Positions 52,533 to 64,000 of a stretch of 64,000 bases of DNA are shown here, piece after piece. The notes under the pieces are model-generated. The model had not been told where the DNA came from, did no database searches, and worked only from the letters and a program-made list of their open reading frames with translations. The stretch is taken from positions 7,207,501 to 7,271,500 of the forward strand of contig JALJCS010000024.1 in assembly GCA_023055355.1 (NCBI GenBank), read 5' to 3'. Every line of letters starts with the position of its first letter. Within the stretch, counting starts at the first letter, position 1. The position numbers were made by a program, and so were the translations under genes. The stretch is from Agelaius tricolor (taxonomy: Eukaryota > Chordata > Aves > Passeriformes > Icteridae).

Positions 52533-53750
52533 ACTGAATCACAGGATGAGTGAGGATGGAAGGAACCCAGTGGGGCATCTGGTCCCACTTGCCTGCTGAA
52601 GCAGGATCATCCCAGAGCACATGGCCCAGGATTGTGTCCAGATGGTTCTGGAATATTTCCAGTGTGAGGGAGATCTCACACCCCCTCTGTGCAGTCTGTT
52701 CCAGTGCTCAGACCAGTAAAGAAGTTCTTCCTCATATTCAGGGGGAACTTCCTGTGCTTCAGTTTCTGCTCATCGCCTTTTGTCCTGCTGCTGGCACCCC
52801 TGGGCAGAGCCTGATCCACCCTCCCTGCAGATCCTGGCAGACATTGGTGGGGTCCCCTCTCAGTTTGAGGCTGATCAGGCCCAGCTCCCTCAGCCTTTCC
52901 TTACAAGAGAGACTCTCCAGAGCCTTCATCATATTTGTCACTGGAGCCACTCCAGGATCTCCATGTCTCTCTTGTCCTGAGGAGCCCAGAACTGGACACA
53001 GCACTCCAGATGTGTCCCACCAGGGCTGAGCAGAGGGGCAGGATCCCCTCCCATGCCCTGCTGGCCCTGCTCCTCCTGACTCACCCCAGGACTCCCTTGT
53101 CCCTGTCAGCCACAAGGACACACTGCTGGCCCATGGACACCTTGTGTCCACCAGGCCCCCCAGGCCCCTCTCTGCAGAGCTGCCCCCCAGCAGGTCAGCC
53201 CCCAGCCTGGGCTGCTCCATGGCCTTGTTCCACCCCAGAGCAGCACCCTGCATTTGCCCTTGCTGAATTTCAGAAGGTTCCTCTCTGCCCATCTCTCCAG
53301 CCTACTGAGGTCCTTCTGAGGACTGCACAGCTCCCTGGGGCACTGGCCACTCCTCCCAGCTCTGTGTTGGCAAGGACCTTGCAGAGGAGGCATCTGTTCC
53401 TTCACCCAGGTCATTGATAAACAATGGGCCCAGTATAGCACCCCAGGGGACACCACTGGTGACAGGTCTCCAGCTGGACCCTGTGCCACTGATCATGACC
53501 CTCTGGGATCTGCCACCCAGGCAGGTCTCAATGCACTCACTGCCCACAGCTCCTGAGTTTGCCTATGAGGATGTTGTGAAGCCCTGCTGAAGTCAAAATA
53601 GACAAAATCCATTTTTTGTCAAGGTAGACAAAATCCATTGCTCTCCCCTCAGTGATCCAGGCACTTGTTCCTTTGTAGGAGGCAGTCAGGTGGTCAAGGT
53701 TGATTTTCCTTTAGTGAATCCATGCTGGCTGCTGATCACCTTGTCTCCCA
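52533..53750 (-). mobile_element. CR1 LINE, 1.2-kb 3' part with reverse-transcriptase remnants
   Basis: The longest CR1 copy here. On the minus strand, around 53302-53547, the frame contains VTSGVPWGAILGPLF and INDLGEGT, the CR1 reverse-transcriptase block just after the catalytic region. Further 3' the frame is broken by shifts, so it is dead. The left end (tgaatcacaggatgag) is the CR1 3' terminus; the element is 5'-truncated. A 25-bp internal duplication sits near 53590-53640. Confidence 0.9.
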
Positions 53751-56700
53751 TATGGATACATGGCCTGGGCTCACAGGAATAAAACTGAGTTGTTGTTCTG
53801 GAGCAGGTACCTTTCTGTGCTTGCACCCAGTGACAAATGTGAGCTGTTGTATCTATCTGTGCACACAACCAGAAATTCAGAATTGCTTTGTGAGTGGAGG
53901 GCACAGTGAAGGCTCCTGGGCTTTCTGCCTCAGCTGGACTCGTAGGAAAAGAAATGGGTGCAGAAACTGAGCTTTATTCAGCTTACAAGAGTAAAGCTGC
54001 AGAACTGCCAGACATGCAGAAAAAGGAAAAGCAAAAAAAAGAGTAGATGTGTTTGTTAAGCGTAATGAGCAATGCACATTCTCTAGCAGGATTAGGATGG
54101 GAACAGGAATAGACTTGCCAAGCTAAGGGAAAATCCTATTTTTGAAAAATGAAGGGAAAAAATCCTTTAATGAGTTTTGATAGGAAAATTGACAAGTATT
54201 AACAAGAATCAGGAAAAGTAGCAGTTAAATGGCCAAGCTATGCAGGATGTTCACAAATCTTCAGATGAACTCAGCAGTGATTAAGGGGAATAAAAACTTG
54301 AGCACAAATGCTGGAGAGTACTTGATGTTAGCTCACTCTTGTCTGTGATCCTTGCTGGTGGTGTTTGTACAAGTATAAACTGGGCAGATGTGAGCAGAGA
54401 GATCCCTGCAGTGCTGCCCTTTTCCAGAAGCAAGGCCAGGGTGAGAAGTCCCAGTGAGGAGCAGGGTGTGCTGGTTCTGCCCCAGCACTGCACTGATGCA
54501 GTTGTTTGGTAGAGCATGGGTACAATGAACTTTCTTCTGCCCAGAAAATCACATATGGATTCTCCTGCCCATCTCCCACAGCCTGCAGGGCCTATGGGGA
54601 ACTTCTGGGAAGGAAGGGATGCAAGCAAAGGAAATCTGTGAGGCAGCTCAGAGACATAAGGGAAAGTGCTTGGAGTAGTGCTCCTGTGTTTGTGCAAAGG
54701 CAAGACACAAAGACATCAAGGAAGTAAAATGCAATAAAAGGAATAAAGTTAGAGAGAGAGACACAAGTGGTGGCTTGGAGAATCAGACTGTACAGGTAGG
54801 AGAAGTGCAAAGCAGCAGAAATGTTCAGCACTGCTGCCATCAGCACAGAGGGCAGGGATGCAGAGATGGACAGGTGGGGTCCAGGGTGGCCTCTGCCTGT
54901 GTGAGAGAAGAGAAACTGCAGGAAGCTGAGTGAGGATGGAAGGACAGTGTGACTGTTGTGTGGTAAGGACAGAATAAGTGGCATACAGGGAGTTTTGGAA
55001 TAGCAGCATGCTGGGATTACAGGCCATGCCAAAAGTACAGAACTGCTTAACACATGTCAAAGTAGAAACCTACCTATGTTAAACTGTGGCCAAATTGTTT
55101 TAGCATAGCCAGACAAAACAGATACTAGTAATCCATAGCATAGTGAAAGCAGCATAATTCATTCAGTAGTTTCTCCAGGCTGAAAGTTCCTTCAGTCACC
55201 TCCTGCGTGATGCAATAGCTGCACTTGATTAGCAAAAAATAAATGTGGAGGGAAGGAAGCAGCACAGGAAAACAGACACAGCCCCTGCCTTTGGAGGGCA
55301 CAGGGGTGAAGGCAGCAGCAGAGAATGGGGTTTTATGCAAGTTCTCCAGGGAAGGCAGGGCTTTCCCATGAAAAGCCTTCTTGACCTGAGGCCAAAGACT
55401 TCAACAAAGAAGAGACTTCTGCTCCTGATACTACCTTTTTTTCTCTCTCTGTTCTTCCCTGAAGAAAAAGAGGACTGGTGAGTGATCTAAGATTAAAGGT
55501 GCAGCGTTGCAATTTTGGGGCATTATGTCAGTTGTGAGAGATCAGACTGCGAATTAGGGGGAAAAAAAGTCAATTCAGAGGCATTACTAGAAACCCCTTT
55601 ATTAGAAAGCCCAGACACAATCTTTGATAAACCCATGAATATTTGCTAAGCAAAAGAAATTCCCCAGTGCATATGAAAGCTTAAGAGACAGCAGGCAGTG
55701 CTCTGAGCATGATGAAAAATTAAAACCATTACAAGAGAGAGACCTGGGGTAGTATGTCCTGCAGAGCTAAAACACTGATCCCCAGGGAGCTGCAATGCAA
55801 GGCAAGCAGCAGCCCAGTTCTGGGGGAGAAAAAGAGGTAAAATCTGCCACAGATTGTGCAGTTTTGCTGCAGGTGTACAGCGTGGGCCAGGAGAGGAGGG
55901 CTGGCAGGGAGGGCTCCTTGGCAGGGGGAGCTGATGCTGCTGCAGCAGGAGATCATCAGCCTGAAAGGAAAATTGGGCTCTTGTGGAGCTGGATGCTGTG
56001 TGCAAGCCAGTGTGAAGTTAGCAATACTGAAAGGGATTCACAGTCAGGAGAAAGGAAATAGATGAAATTCAGGGTTAAAGCTGTACATTTATCCCTGCAG
56101 AGGGAAGATTGCAACAAGCACACATAACAAATGGGGAAAGTTACAGTTTGCTTGCTAGGATGTTAAAAGACTGTGCCATCCTCCTGAATCTATGGGGGAA
56201 AATTATTGCTGTGTTTGGGGAGTCTGAGAACAAGGAGATTGCTTAGCAAGGTAACATAAAGTAACCAGAGAACTCAGTTTTTAGCTCTGATTCTGAGAAA
56301 AGCATCAGTCTTAGCTAAGCTGACCTTTTAGTGGCCAGTTCACAGGTACACACTTTATACTCTCAGCTCAGGCACTGGAATCACTGTCCAGCACTCTTGG
56401 AGACACACACCCTGTGGATGAAGCTGTGGCTGAGAGCAGTGTCCCAGCCTCCCACTCCAGGCACTGGGATGGTCACAAAGGGCAGACAGATGCCAGCAAG
56501 GCTGTGGCCAAACCCAAGCTCTGCCCTCCTGTTCCTGCAGCTGTACCTGCTTGCTGTCAGCAGTACCAACCCTAGGAACACCCAGAGCCTTGCCCTGGTT
56601 TGCTTCCAAGCTGGGCTGCAGCTCTGGGAAGGCTCCTTTCACAGCCTTTCACACAGGGAAAACCCACCAGAAGCCCTGGGTGATGAGGGGTGGAGGGGAC

Positions 56701-57999
56701 AGCAGCTGCCTTTCATCGTGTGCTGTGCTGGCTGGGTTGTGTGCAGGCAGTTTGTTAGCACTGCCTACAGCTACCTCTACCCCTACCCTTAGTTACTCAC
56801 TAGGAAATCTTCTCTGAAGCATTAATATGAGTTACTTAAATCTTTTCTGCTGCTTTTATTTAGCCTGGTTTGAGTTGCCAAGCAGCTTATTACACTTTGC
56901 ACTAAACCCAGAGCAGCTGTGCAAGGCGACCCCAGGCCATGCATCCAGCTCTGGGATGGCAGGCACCAGCCACTGGTGGGTTTGGGAAGGGTTTTGAAAT
57001 GGTTTGTGAGCTCCCCCATCATGTCCTGGTCACTGTGGGCTGCTCCTGCTGAGCCCAGCCTCTGGCTGGGGCTGGGATGATCTCCAGCCAGCTGCAGTGT
57101 GGTCAAACCCAGAGCTGCATCCTCTGGGGTGGGGGGAATTCTGCCTCTAGCTTCAGTCAGCATTTCCAAGTCCTGTTAAACCTGAATAACCACAATCCAG
57201 GACTCTTGCTTCAAATACATTGAGTGAAAACGAGGGCTCCCAAAGCTCTAGTGAAGTAAATTTGTCTCTTCAGGATACTGCTTATGCACCAGGATTTTTT
57301 TTTCCTTTATGAAAGAAATGGATGTATGGATTATAGTTGACAGTGTTAGTGTCTACTCTTAATTTTTATACTTTCACACTGACTACTGCAGATACTTAAA
57401 GGTTTGTGTGAAGGGTGTATTTACAACTATTCACTCCCAGGACTCTCACAGGGAGGTTTCAGTATGCAAAGTTCTCTACTCTCCCATATTCCAACAGCCA
57501 GTGACTGCCAGGTCACATCTGCATTAAAATTCACATTTGTTTTAAGTTAAGCTTTGAAATTGTTAGTTAAACTAAAGTTAAACTTTGAAATCTATTTAAT
57601 TACACTGGTGTAAAACCGTTTGTGGATGCTCCTCTGTGCTTTAATTGAAATCTGATTTGCAGTGTTTTTTCTTTTGGAAAAGCTGAATCTGTTTAAGAGT
57701 ACCCACATGGGTTTGCAATTGGTTTCAATAAATAGAATTAAAACCAGGTTTTGCTTAAATTGCTGCAAGTTTTAATGCAAACAGGGCCTCTGCAAAACTG
57801 AAAATCCCCCAATTATTCTGGAGCATTTCTCTCCTCTGTGAGACTGAACATTTTCATGTGTTTTCATGAGCAGTGTGGAGGTTCTCCAGTATCCAACCTT
57901 TTCCTGAAACAAGCAACCTACTTTGAGTTTAGCAGCCTCTCCCCTGCCCCTGACTGGCTCTTGTGCTTCCAATCAGGCTCACAGGAAACATTTAAACAC
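53751..57999. other. Intergenic, nothing recognised
   Basis: Purine-rich and moderately GC-rich. Several open frames overlap on both strands (for example 54592-55053 minus and 56331-56792 plus), with no domain I recognise. A local duplication of a gttaa(g/a)ctttgaaat word occurs near 57546 and 57578. Confidence 0.4.
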
Positions 58000-58520
58000 G
58001 CAGCCCCTTTGCTCAGCCTCCCTGGCTCTGCTCAGAGCAGGAATCAGCCATGCAACTCAGCCCAGGTAAGGCCACACTTCACCATCCCCATTGCAGCCAC
58101 GTTACATTTAACAGGTTTTTCCCCTCGAAGTGCCCTGATTTACTCTTTGCCCCCTCACTGCACGAAGAGAGGGGGAGAGTAAACCCCTCCCGTGCCCCAG
58201 GAAGGCAAAGGCGTGGTGAGAGCAACTTGCACACAGCTGCAGCTTCCCCTGGTGCAGCTCCCAGCAGCAGCTGTCCTGGAGGAGAGCTGAGGCTGGGGTG
58301 GGAGAGGCTGGGGATGGGAAAGGAAAGCTGCCAGGTGCTCTTGAGCCAGCCCAGGTCCTTATTCCACTCTGCACAAGGCTGGTGAGGATACTTTGGGCCT
58401 GTGGCAGCTCCCCTGCTCGCCCTCTGGGCAGCTGGGTGCTGTTTCCACCAGCACTGTGTGATGCAGGGGCAGGGCTGCCACCCACGGATGAGGATGAGCA
58501 GATCCTTTGAAAATCCAGGG
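58000..58520. other. GC-rich intergenic block
   Basis: GC-rich but CpG-poor, with long overlapping frames on both strands, none recognisable. Composition alone explains the open frames. Confidence 0.4.
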
Positions 58521-58704
58521 GAGCACCTCCTAGAAACCTCCTCTCCTCCATTTCCACATGCTGTTAAATTACCCTGATGCCTCAGTGCAATCTTCTGGCT
58601 GCCCATGAATTACTCAACGTGGCATGCTGGATCCTTAGCTGCAGGACACTTTTTCCAGTTGTTTGTTTTGAAAGCTCTTAAGAGCAATATACTATCAGCT
58701 GAGG

Positions 58705-58870
58705 TTTCTAATTAACTCTGAATAGCTAGTCTGCTGCCACTCAAGTATAATTCTCATTAGCATCTCAGCTAACAAGCTTCAGTGTTTGCCCTCCTAATTA
58801 GCTTCTAGTTAGAAGTCTTTCCCTGTGCTAAGATGTGCTGTTGTTAATTGCAGTTCCAATTGCTTTTACA
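58705..58870. promoter_or_regulatory. Cluster of homeodomain-type TAAT motifs
   Basis: Within 165 bp: ctaattaac, gtataattc, cattagcat, cctaattagc and gttaattgc, with a cttcta/tagaag inverted repeat. The block lies between GC-rich stretches and looks like a candidate enhancer. Inference. Confidence 0.3.
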
Positions 58871-61800
58871 GCAAACTCCTGAGAGGCTGCTCCGGCTCTG
58901 CTTTGTGCAGCCTGATAGGGATCAGTGTCTGGGATACTCACAGCCACAGGTCCTGTGCTCTCCTCTAGGTGTGTGCAGGGAGAAGGGGGGACAGAGCCGC
59001 AGCTTTTAAAAGGAATGAGGAAGTATTTTGCCTTTTAAACAGGTGGTAGAACTCGAAATGAGTCTGCTTAAAGCAGAGTGCAACTTTCACAGCTAATACT
59101 GCATAAATGGCTTTCCAGGGTTTTTCCCCCCTGCAGCTGTCCATACAATGGCTAATTTTCTGTGCCCTGCGTTTCTAAGAGTTCCTGAGTGCCCCACAAA
59201 ATGCCCTATTGCTGCTGTCCTCCGAAGCCAGTGGATTTGTCTGTCGCCCAGACACAGTTTGTCAGGTTGGCTATTCCTCCTGGGATGGTATTTCTGTGGA
59301 ATGCTCTCAGCACGGTTCAATGTATGCCTGCGAGCCGAGCCGGGTTAACCCCTTAGGCCCCACTCAGAGCACTCACAGTTGTGTCAGTGGGCTGGAGCCG
59401 TGTGCCACTTACAGCTGTGCCCTGCAGGGCAGGGGCAGGGCAGGGGGATCCCACTGGAGCAGGCAGAGGAGAAAGGTGAGGATTGAGTTGCACAGAGCAC
59501 CTGAAGCTCTCGAGTGCTTGTTCTGTGGAAGCAAATCCATTCTGTGCCTTTTCTAATCACACATTTACTTCTCAAAGTGGGGAAAATATTGCTCAACTTG
59601 GGGAGATTTACTAGTGGGCTGTTCACTACAGACATGCCCAGAGCCCACTGTTACCACCCCCTCCTACACTGAAACCCACTTTTTGCTGAGCCTTCTGCAA
59701 TGGGTTTAACACATCCCGTGCATCCTGCTGCACTGAAACCAAATACTGAATTTTACCATGGGGTGCCTGGATCCTTCTACCTGGGTAACTTTTCCCTCCT
59801 ATTTTTCAAAACTGAGGGGTAAGGTTTTGATGTTACCACGACAAAGTTAGAAGGTTAGGGTGAGTCCTTGTCCTGGCAGAATGACTGTAATCCTGTGATA
59901 CTTTATCATGCTGTGACTGGAGGGTCTAGAGAACCCTTGCATGCAAGCAGAGTCCCCCTGAAGCAACATGCAGGTGTAAGGATGTGCCCCATCAGTCCAA
60001 TTATGGTATCCAATTATCTTCTAGAAAGAGAGAAACTCTGGTAATGAATGTGCTTCTGGTTCATAACTTCTTAAAATTTAAGTATGGACTACTCACACTA
60101 ATACCAATAGATTTAATTAGTCATAGGTCTTCCAAATCTGCTTTAGAAAAACATGTAAGAGCTTTAGATGGACCTGAGGTAACTGGGTGAGTTGAAAGGG
60201 TGAGAGTGTGTTTACACAATGTCATGTCTGGTGCTGTTCATCTCAGGTGTAATATTCTGGTGCCAAATGATTCATTATAGTTTTTTCAGCTGTAAAAAAA
60301 ATCAGAATTTAAAACACAGTCCTTGATGAGAAGATGAATTCCTTGATTTGACTTCCTATATCCAATTAATGTGCTGGAAAGTGGGAGTAATGATGGTGAG
60401 CAAATCTCAGTGTTTGAATCTATTTCAGTTATGTACCAAAAAGGCATATTTAAATGAGCTGCTTAACCTCTGTTATCCATAAAACTGGATTCCAAATCAC
60501 AAACATGTCATTTACTGTGCTGTACTTTAGTTACAGATGGCACCATAAAGTGAAGCACATGATATGACAGAAGCTTTAAAGTAAAACTTGAGATTGGATT
60601 TAGGGAAAGAAAAGAAATATTTCCAATGAGGGATCTGTGGAGTAAGTAATAAATACAGATTAAGACAAGGGATTGATCAAAGGTAGCAGAAAGAAGAATT
60701 CAGAACAAAGGGTTATTTTGGTAAAGCAGAGAGAGGCATAAAGCATTAAAATGAAAGTTTCTAGATGTACCATCTATGTCCAGCTACTGAAGGGCTTTAC
60801 TTTTAGGGGAAAAAACCCCAAACCAATCAAAAGTGCTCTTTCAGATGAAAATTGTGCAGATGCTACCACTATGTTAGGGTGAGCTGTCAGACATGGATTT
60901 GTATGCCCTGCATATTTTATCCATTTGTGATAACAAAGTAATTCCTTCTTGTAGTGATGTCCACTCTGTGAGGACTTTGATGCTCTTAATTTCTGTGAGA
61001 GAAACCACCAGAGACCATGAGAGCCTGGACTGTAACAGATACTGCCCTTGCAAATTGCTGAACAGATAAAGCCAAGTGTGGACGCCATCTCATGATCTCT
61101 ATCCTCTTTTACATGGTCTGCCCTAAGTATTTTTGTCAGCAAACCAGTTTGTAGTGCTGGCTTATTGCCAGATTTGTCACATAAACTATTTTTCTTGATG
61201 TGATTATAAGCTAAATTGGTGTCATGATCTTTTTTCTTAAGGCAAGCAATAAATCAAATTGTGGGATAGAAAAATGGTGACAAAGAACCATTTATGCTGA
61301 CAGCATAGAAGGAATAATGTTGAAACAACTCATAAACACACTGATTGAGTTGGTCCCTCTACCTTGACTCTATTTGGTTCAGAAAACGTTCATGAGGTTG
61401 TTTGAGACTGGAAATGGAAAGGATCTTCTAATCCTAATAGTTCTTTCTTCTAACAAGGCTGATCCAGGCAGTTCCTTACAGCAGAACAGCCTTTCTGCAT
61501 AGATTGTTTGAGAGGGCATCCCCTTAATTATTTATACTACACATACCAGGTGTGCTGATTATGAAACTTCCCTTGAGGCTCCAGAAGGAAATGAAATCCT
61601 AATAAATGCATGAGATAGTGGAACAATGCTGGAATCTCCTGGATGAAAATCAGTCATCCATGTCAGTGATCCTCCTTACAGTGGTTTTTAGGAAGCATTA
61701 CAAAAGCTAATCTTCTTAGGCTTGTCATCCAAACTATCCTGGAGGTGTGAAGAAACTGCCCTTCCAGGGAGCTTCAGTTCTCTGGTGGGAAACAAAGGGA

Positions 61801-63944
61801 AAAAAGGCTGGGGGTATACATTTCTTGTCCTGGGGAGGTGTGGAGGTGGCAGTGTTGATGCTGATGTTGACTGTGTTTGTAACTGGTATCATTGCACAGA
61901 GATGACTGAAACACGGTCATGAAACTCTCTGGAAAATTCTCCATTAAAATCCTGCTGAGGAAATGTGAGGACTCTGTTTTGGAAATATGGGCTGCCCTTG
62001 CCTTGGCAAGTGGGGCAATTTAATTTGGAGGAGAGACTGGTGCTTGTTTGAGATGCTTGTTATCCAGAGAGATCAGTGAAGTCCAAGGGAAGGAAGGGCC
62101 TTTCTCTGCCGAGCTGAATGGACAAATACCAGACACTGAACTGAGGATCAGAAAAGGAGAGAGACCTTGATGTGAGAGAGAGCAGGGAAAGCAATGCAGG
62201 GGTGTGAAACAACATAGAATTTTTCTATGATTCTGTGATTTAATGTAATGGGGAAAGGACAACGCTGATTTTAACCCAGAGCAATGTGCAATGAGCAGGA
62301 CAAACTCACTTCTCTTGTCCCTGTGCCAACAATACAATTTTAAGAGGTGGAATAGGTAAATATAGGAATGATTATATGAATTTTGCTGTTCAAAGGAGCA
62401 GCTAAAAGGGTAAGATACTTGCAGAGAACAGGCAGCTGGTGAGAAAACTTTATATTATGAACTCGAAGAAACATGTATCCTCTTCCATCAAAAGGATTGA
62501 GAGGACTCTGAAAAGCTGGTGGTGTTCAGTAGAAGAGCAAAATGATGTTAGGAGTGCAAAGACATCTTTCAGAAAGTGGAGGTTGTGTTTGAACAGAGAA
62601 AATAGAAAAGAGCATACAGGCAAGTTAAACAAGGCAAGTTAAACAAGGCAGGTAAAATCAATTTTGAGGAGCAACTTGCAAAACTCATAGAAACAATGAG
62701 AAAACCCCTTCAAACACATGAAGGGTAGGGAGCCTGTCCATCAGCAGGCTTGATAGGCAATTGCAGGGTAATAAGAACACTCAAAGAACACAAGGCTGTT
62801 ATAGCAAGGCTAAATAAATCTTTGCTTTGCTGTTCATTATAAAACATCTCAGGGAACTCTCTTTTCTGGAAAATTTTGGTATCTGGAAGCATTTAAAAGT
62901 GTGTTTTAAACTGAAGTGTCAGCAGAACAGGTTTAGAACAATTGGATAAATGCGTAATACTTTTGATAAAAATAGGTGGTAGCCATGGTAGCCACCCAAG
63001 AGTCCCAAATGTGGAGTTTTTAAATTAATGGTTTCCTTTGATATGAACTAAATAACTGATGTGGCAAGTGAAGGTGGCAAATGCAACTGATGTTTAAAGG
63101 GCTGGCTATGCCAGCAAATCGAACCTGCCCTGGTTGATTTCCATTTTATTTATGGAAAATAAAATGAAGACCTGTAAATATGACATATTGAGTCAATGTA
63201 AAAATGAATTTTGTAGAAGGAGGCTGTCACATATGTGTGTGTTTTGAAGCCCAGCAGCCCTTGTGCAGAGATGATTCAGCTCATAAGGCATAGCTGAACT
63301 TCCAAGGTCCCTTAGCAATAGTCATCAAACCCCCTAAACAGTCAAGATATAAAAGGGAATGTGTTCCTGTAGTTTTGAACTGGTCATGGTTCTAATTAGA
63401 TAAAAGGCAAAACAGAGGGTGGGGATTGAGTCATCCTTTTTCAAATTGCAGGACATCACCAGATGGTGATGAATCTCTGCTGGTTTCTCTATTGTTAAAT
63501 TACCTACTAAAGCTCTAGGGAAAAAAGAGAATTGACAAACTCACCAGTGAGAAATTTTTAAGGTAGGTTAAAATTAAAACTGGCTGTGAATATTCTCCAT
63601 TTTCTCACCTAATCTAGACATCTGCAAAGCAATGCAGAAAGGGAAAAGAAGAGTGCACAGGCATCCACAGAGATGTCACCACTCAGGAAAATATCTTGTG
63701 TTATTGTGAGTAGTTCTTGGAAGGTATCAGCTCAATCCTTAGGAGCGATCAGGATGGTAAACGGGATGTAAAAGACTTTAAATAGACCTAAAATAAAACC
63801 AAAAAGGGTTTAGTGTAAATCCACAATGTACCCACGTGTTGCACAGTGTGATAACTGTGTCTGGAATAGAGGAGAAGTAGAAATAAGACATATGAGAGCT
63901 GCAAGAATGGTCATAGGCACACAAGGGTTTCTCTGCCAAGAGAT
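58871..63944. other. Intergenic, nothing recognised
   Basis: GC-rich to 59500, then AT-rich to the end. No gene, RNA or large repeat was recognised apart from the 14-bp duplication and a possible CR1 scrap near 62210-62245 (tctatgattctgtg). Confidence 0.4.
62621..62648 (+). repeat. 14-bp tandem duplication
   Basis: Two perfect copies of caagttaaacaagg. Confidence 0.85.
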
Positions 63945-64000
63945 TTAAACACAGGTTGGAAAGGACCCCTGTGATCAACGTGTCCAGACTCTCCTCCTGC
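63945..64000 (-). mobile_element. CR1 3' end, cut by the window edge
   Basis: ggttggaaaggacccctgtg and gtgtccagactctcctcct look like the reverse complement of a CR1 tail. Only about 55 bp are visible. Confidence 0.5.

Noticed and set aside
52759..53547. Long minus-strand frames of up to 177 codons
   Set aside because: Broken pieces of CR1 reverse transcriptase inside the element at 52533-53750, so not a host gene.
54592..55053. 153-codon minus-strand hydrophobic frame that could suggest a membrane protein
   Set aside because: The composition follows from purine-rich DNA on the plus strand. No family motif, and an overlapping frame (54749-55060) has the same look.
58079..58606. 175-codon minus-strand frame in the GC-rich block
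   Set aside because: Overlapping frames on both strands show that base composition is the cause; no domain recognised.
62205..62245. Possible CR1 3' end
   Set aside because: Only about 14 bases (tctatgattctgtg) match, with no adjacent CR1 sequence. Too short to call.

Overview
The window is eukaryotic and almost certainly avian, most likely from a songbird. Introns are short to medium and AT-rich, and all obey GT-AG. The interspersed repeats are CR1-type LINE fragments plus endogenous-retrovirus solo LTRs, with no mammalian SINE or L1 seen. One LTR, at about 50982-51371, resembles a family I recall from passerine genomes. Nothing prokaryotic is present: no operons, no CRISPR array, no insertion sequences.

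Positions 1-40981 hold the 3' part of one plus-strand gene, huntingtin (HTT). I could place 40 consecutive coding exons (403-523 to 40768-40981). Their phases join without a break into about 1929 codons, with no frameshift or internal stop. Counting back from the human C-terminus (residue 3144), they cover roughly residues 1216-3144: the end of the N-HEAT domain, the bridge domain and the whole C-HEAT domain. If the human count of 67 exons holds one-to-one, these are exons 28-67. The polyQ-bearing first exon lies far upstream, outside the window.

The introns carry two sense-oriented solo LTRs with perfect 6-bp target-site duplications (2332-2966 and 20500-21102). They also carry several CR1 fragments (9248, 16647, 23517, 28481, 28639 and 29591), a nested cluster of four inverted CR1 pieces (34632-35640) and low-complexity tracts. 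One intron of only 144 bp (37247-37390) is a multiple of three and has no in-frame stop.

A long 3'UTR follows the stop at 40979-40981. Candidate poly(A) signals lie at 42621 (behind a dense UGUA cluster), 42913, 43916 and 44336, which suggests alternative polyadenylation as in mammalian HTT.

From about 44.4 kb to the end I recognise no protein-coding gene. The region holds a probable LTR-derived segment (49812-50110), an LTR (50982-51371), a 1.2-kb CR1 fragment with reverse-transcriptase remnants (52533-53750), a CpG-bearing candidate exon or regulatory element (46330-46471), a GC-rich block (58000-58520), a homeodomain-motif cluster (58705-58870) and a CR1 end cut off by the window edge. 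MSANTD1, the expected next gene downstream of HTT in vertebrates, was not seen. I found no new multi-gene system; the best leads are the splicing, 3'-end and transposon observations in HTT.
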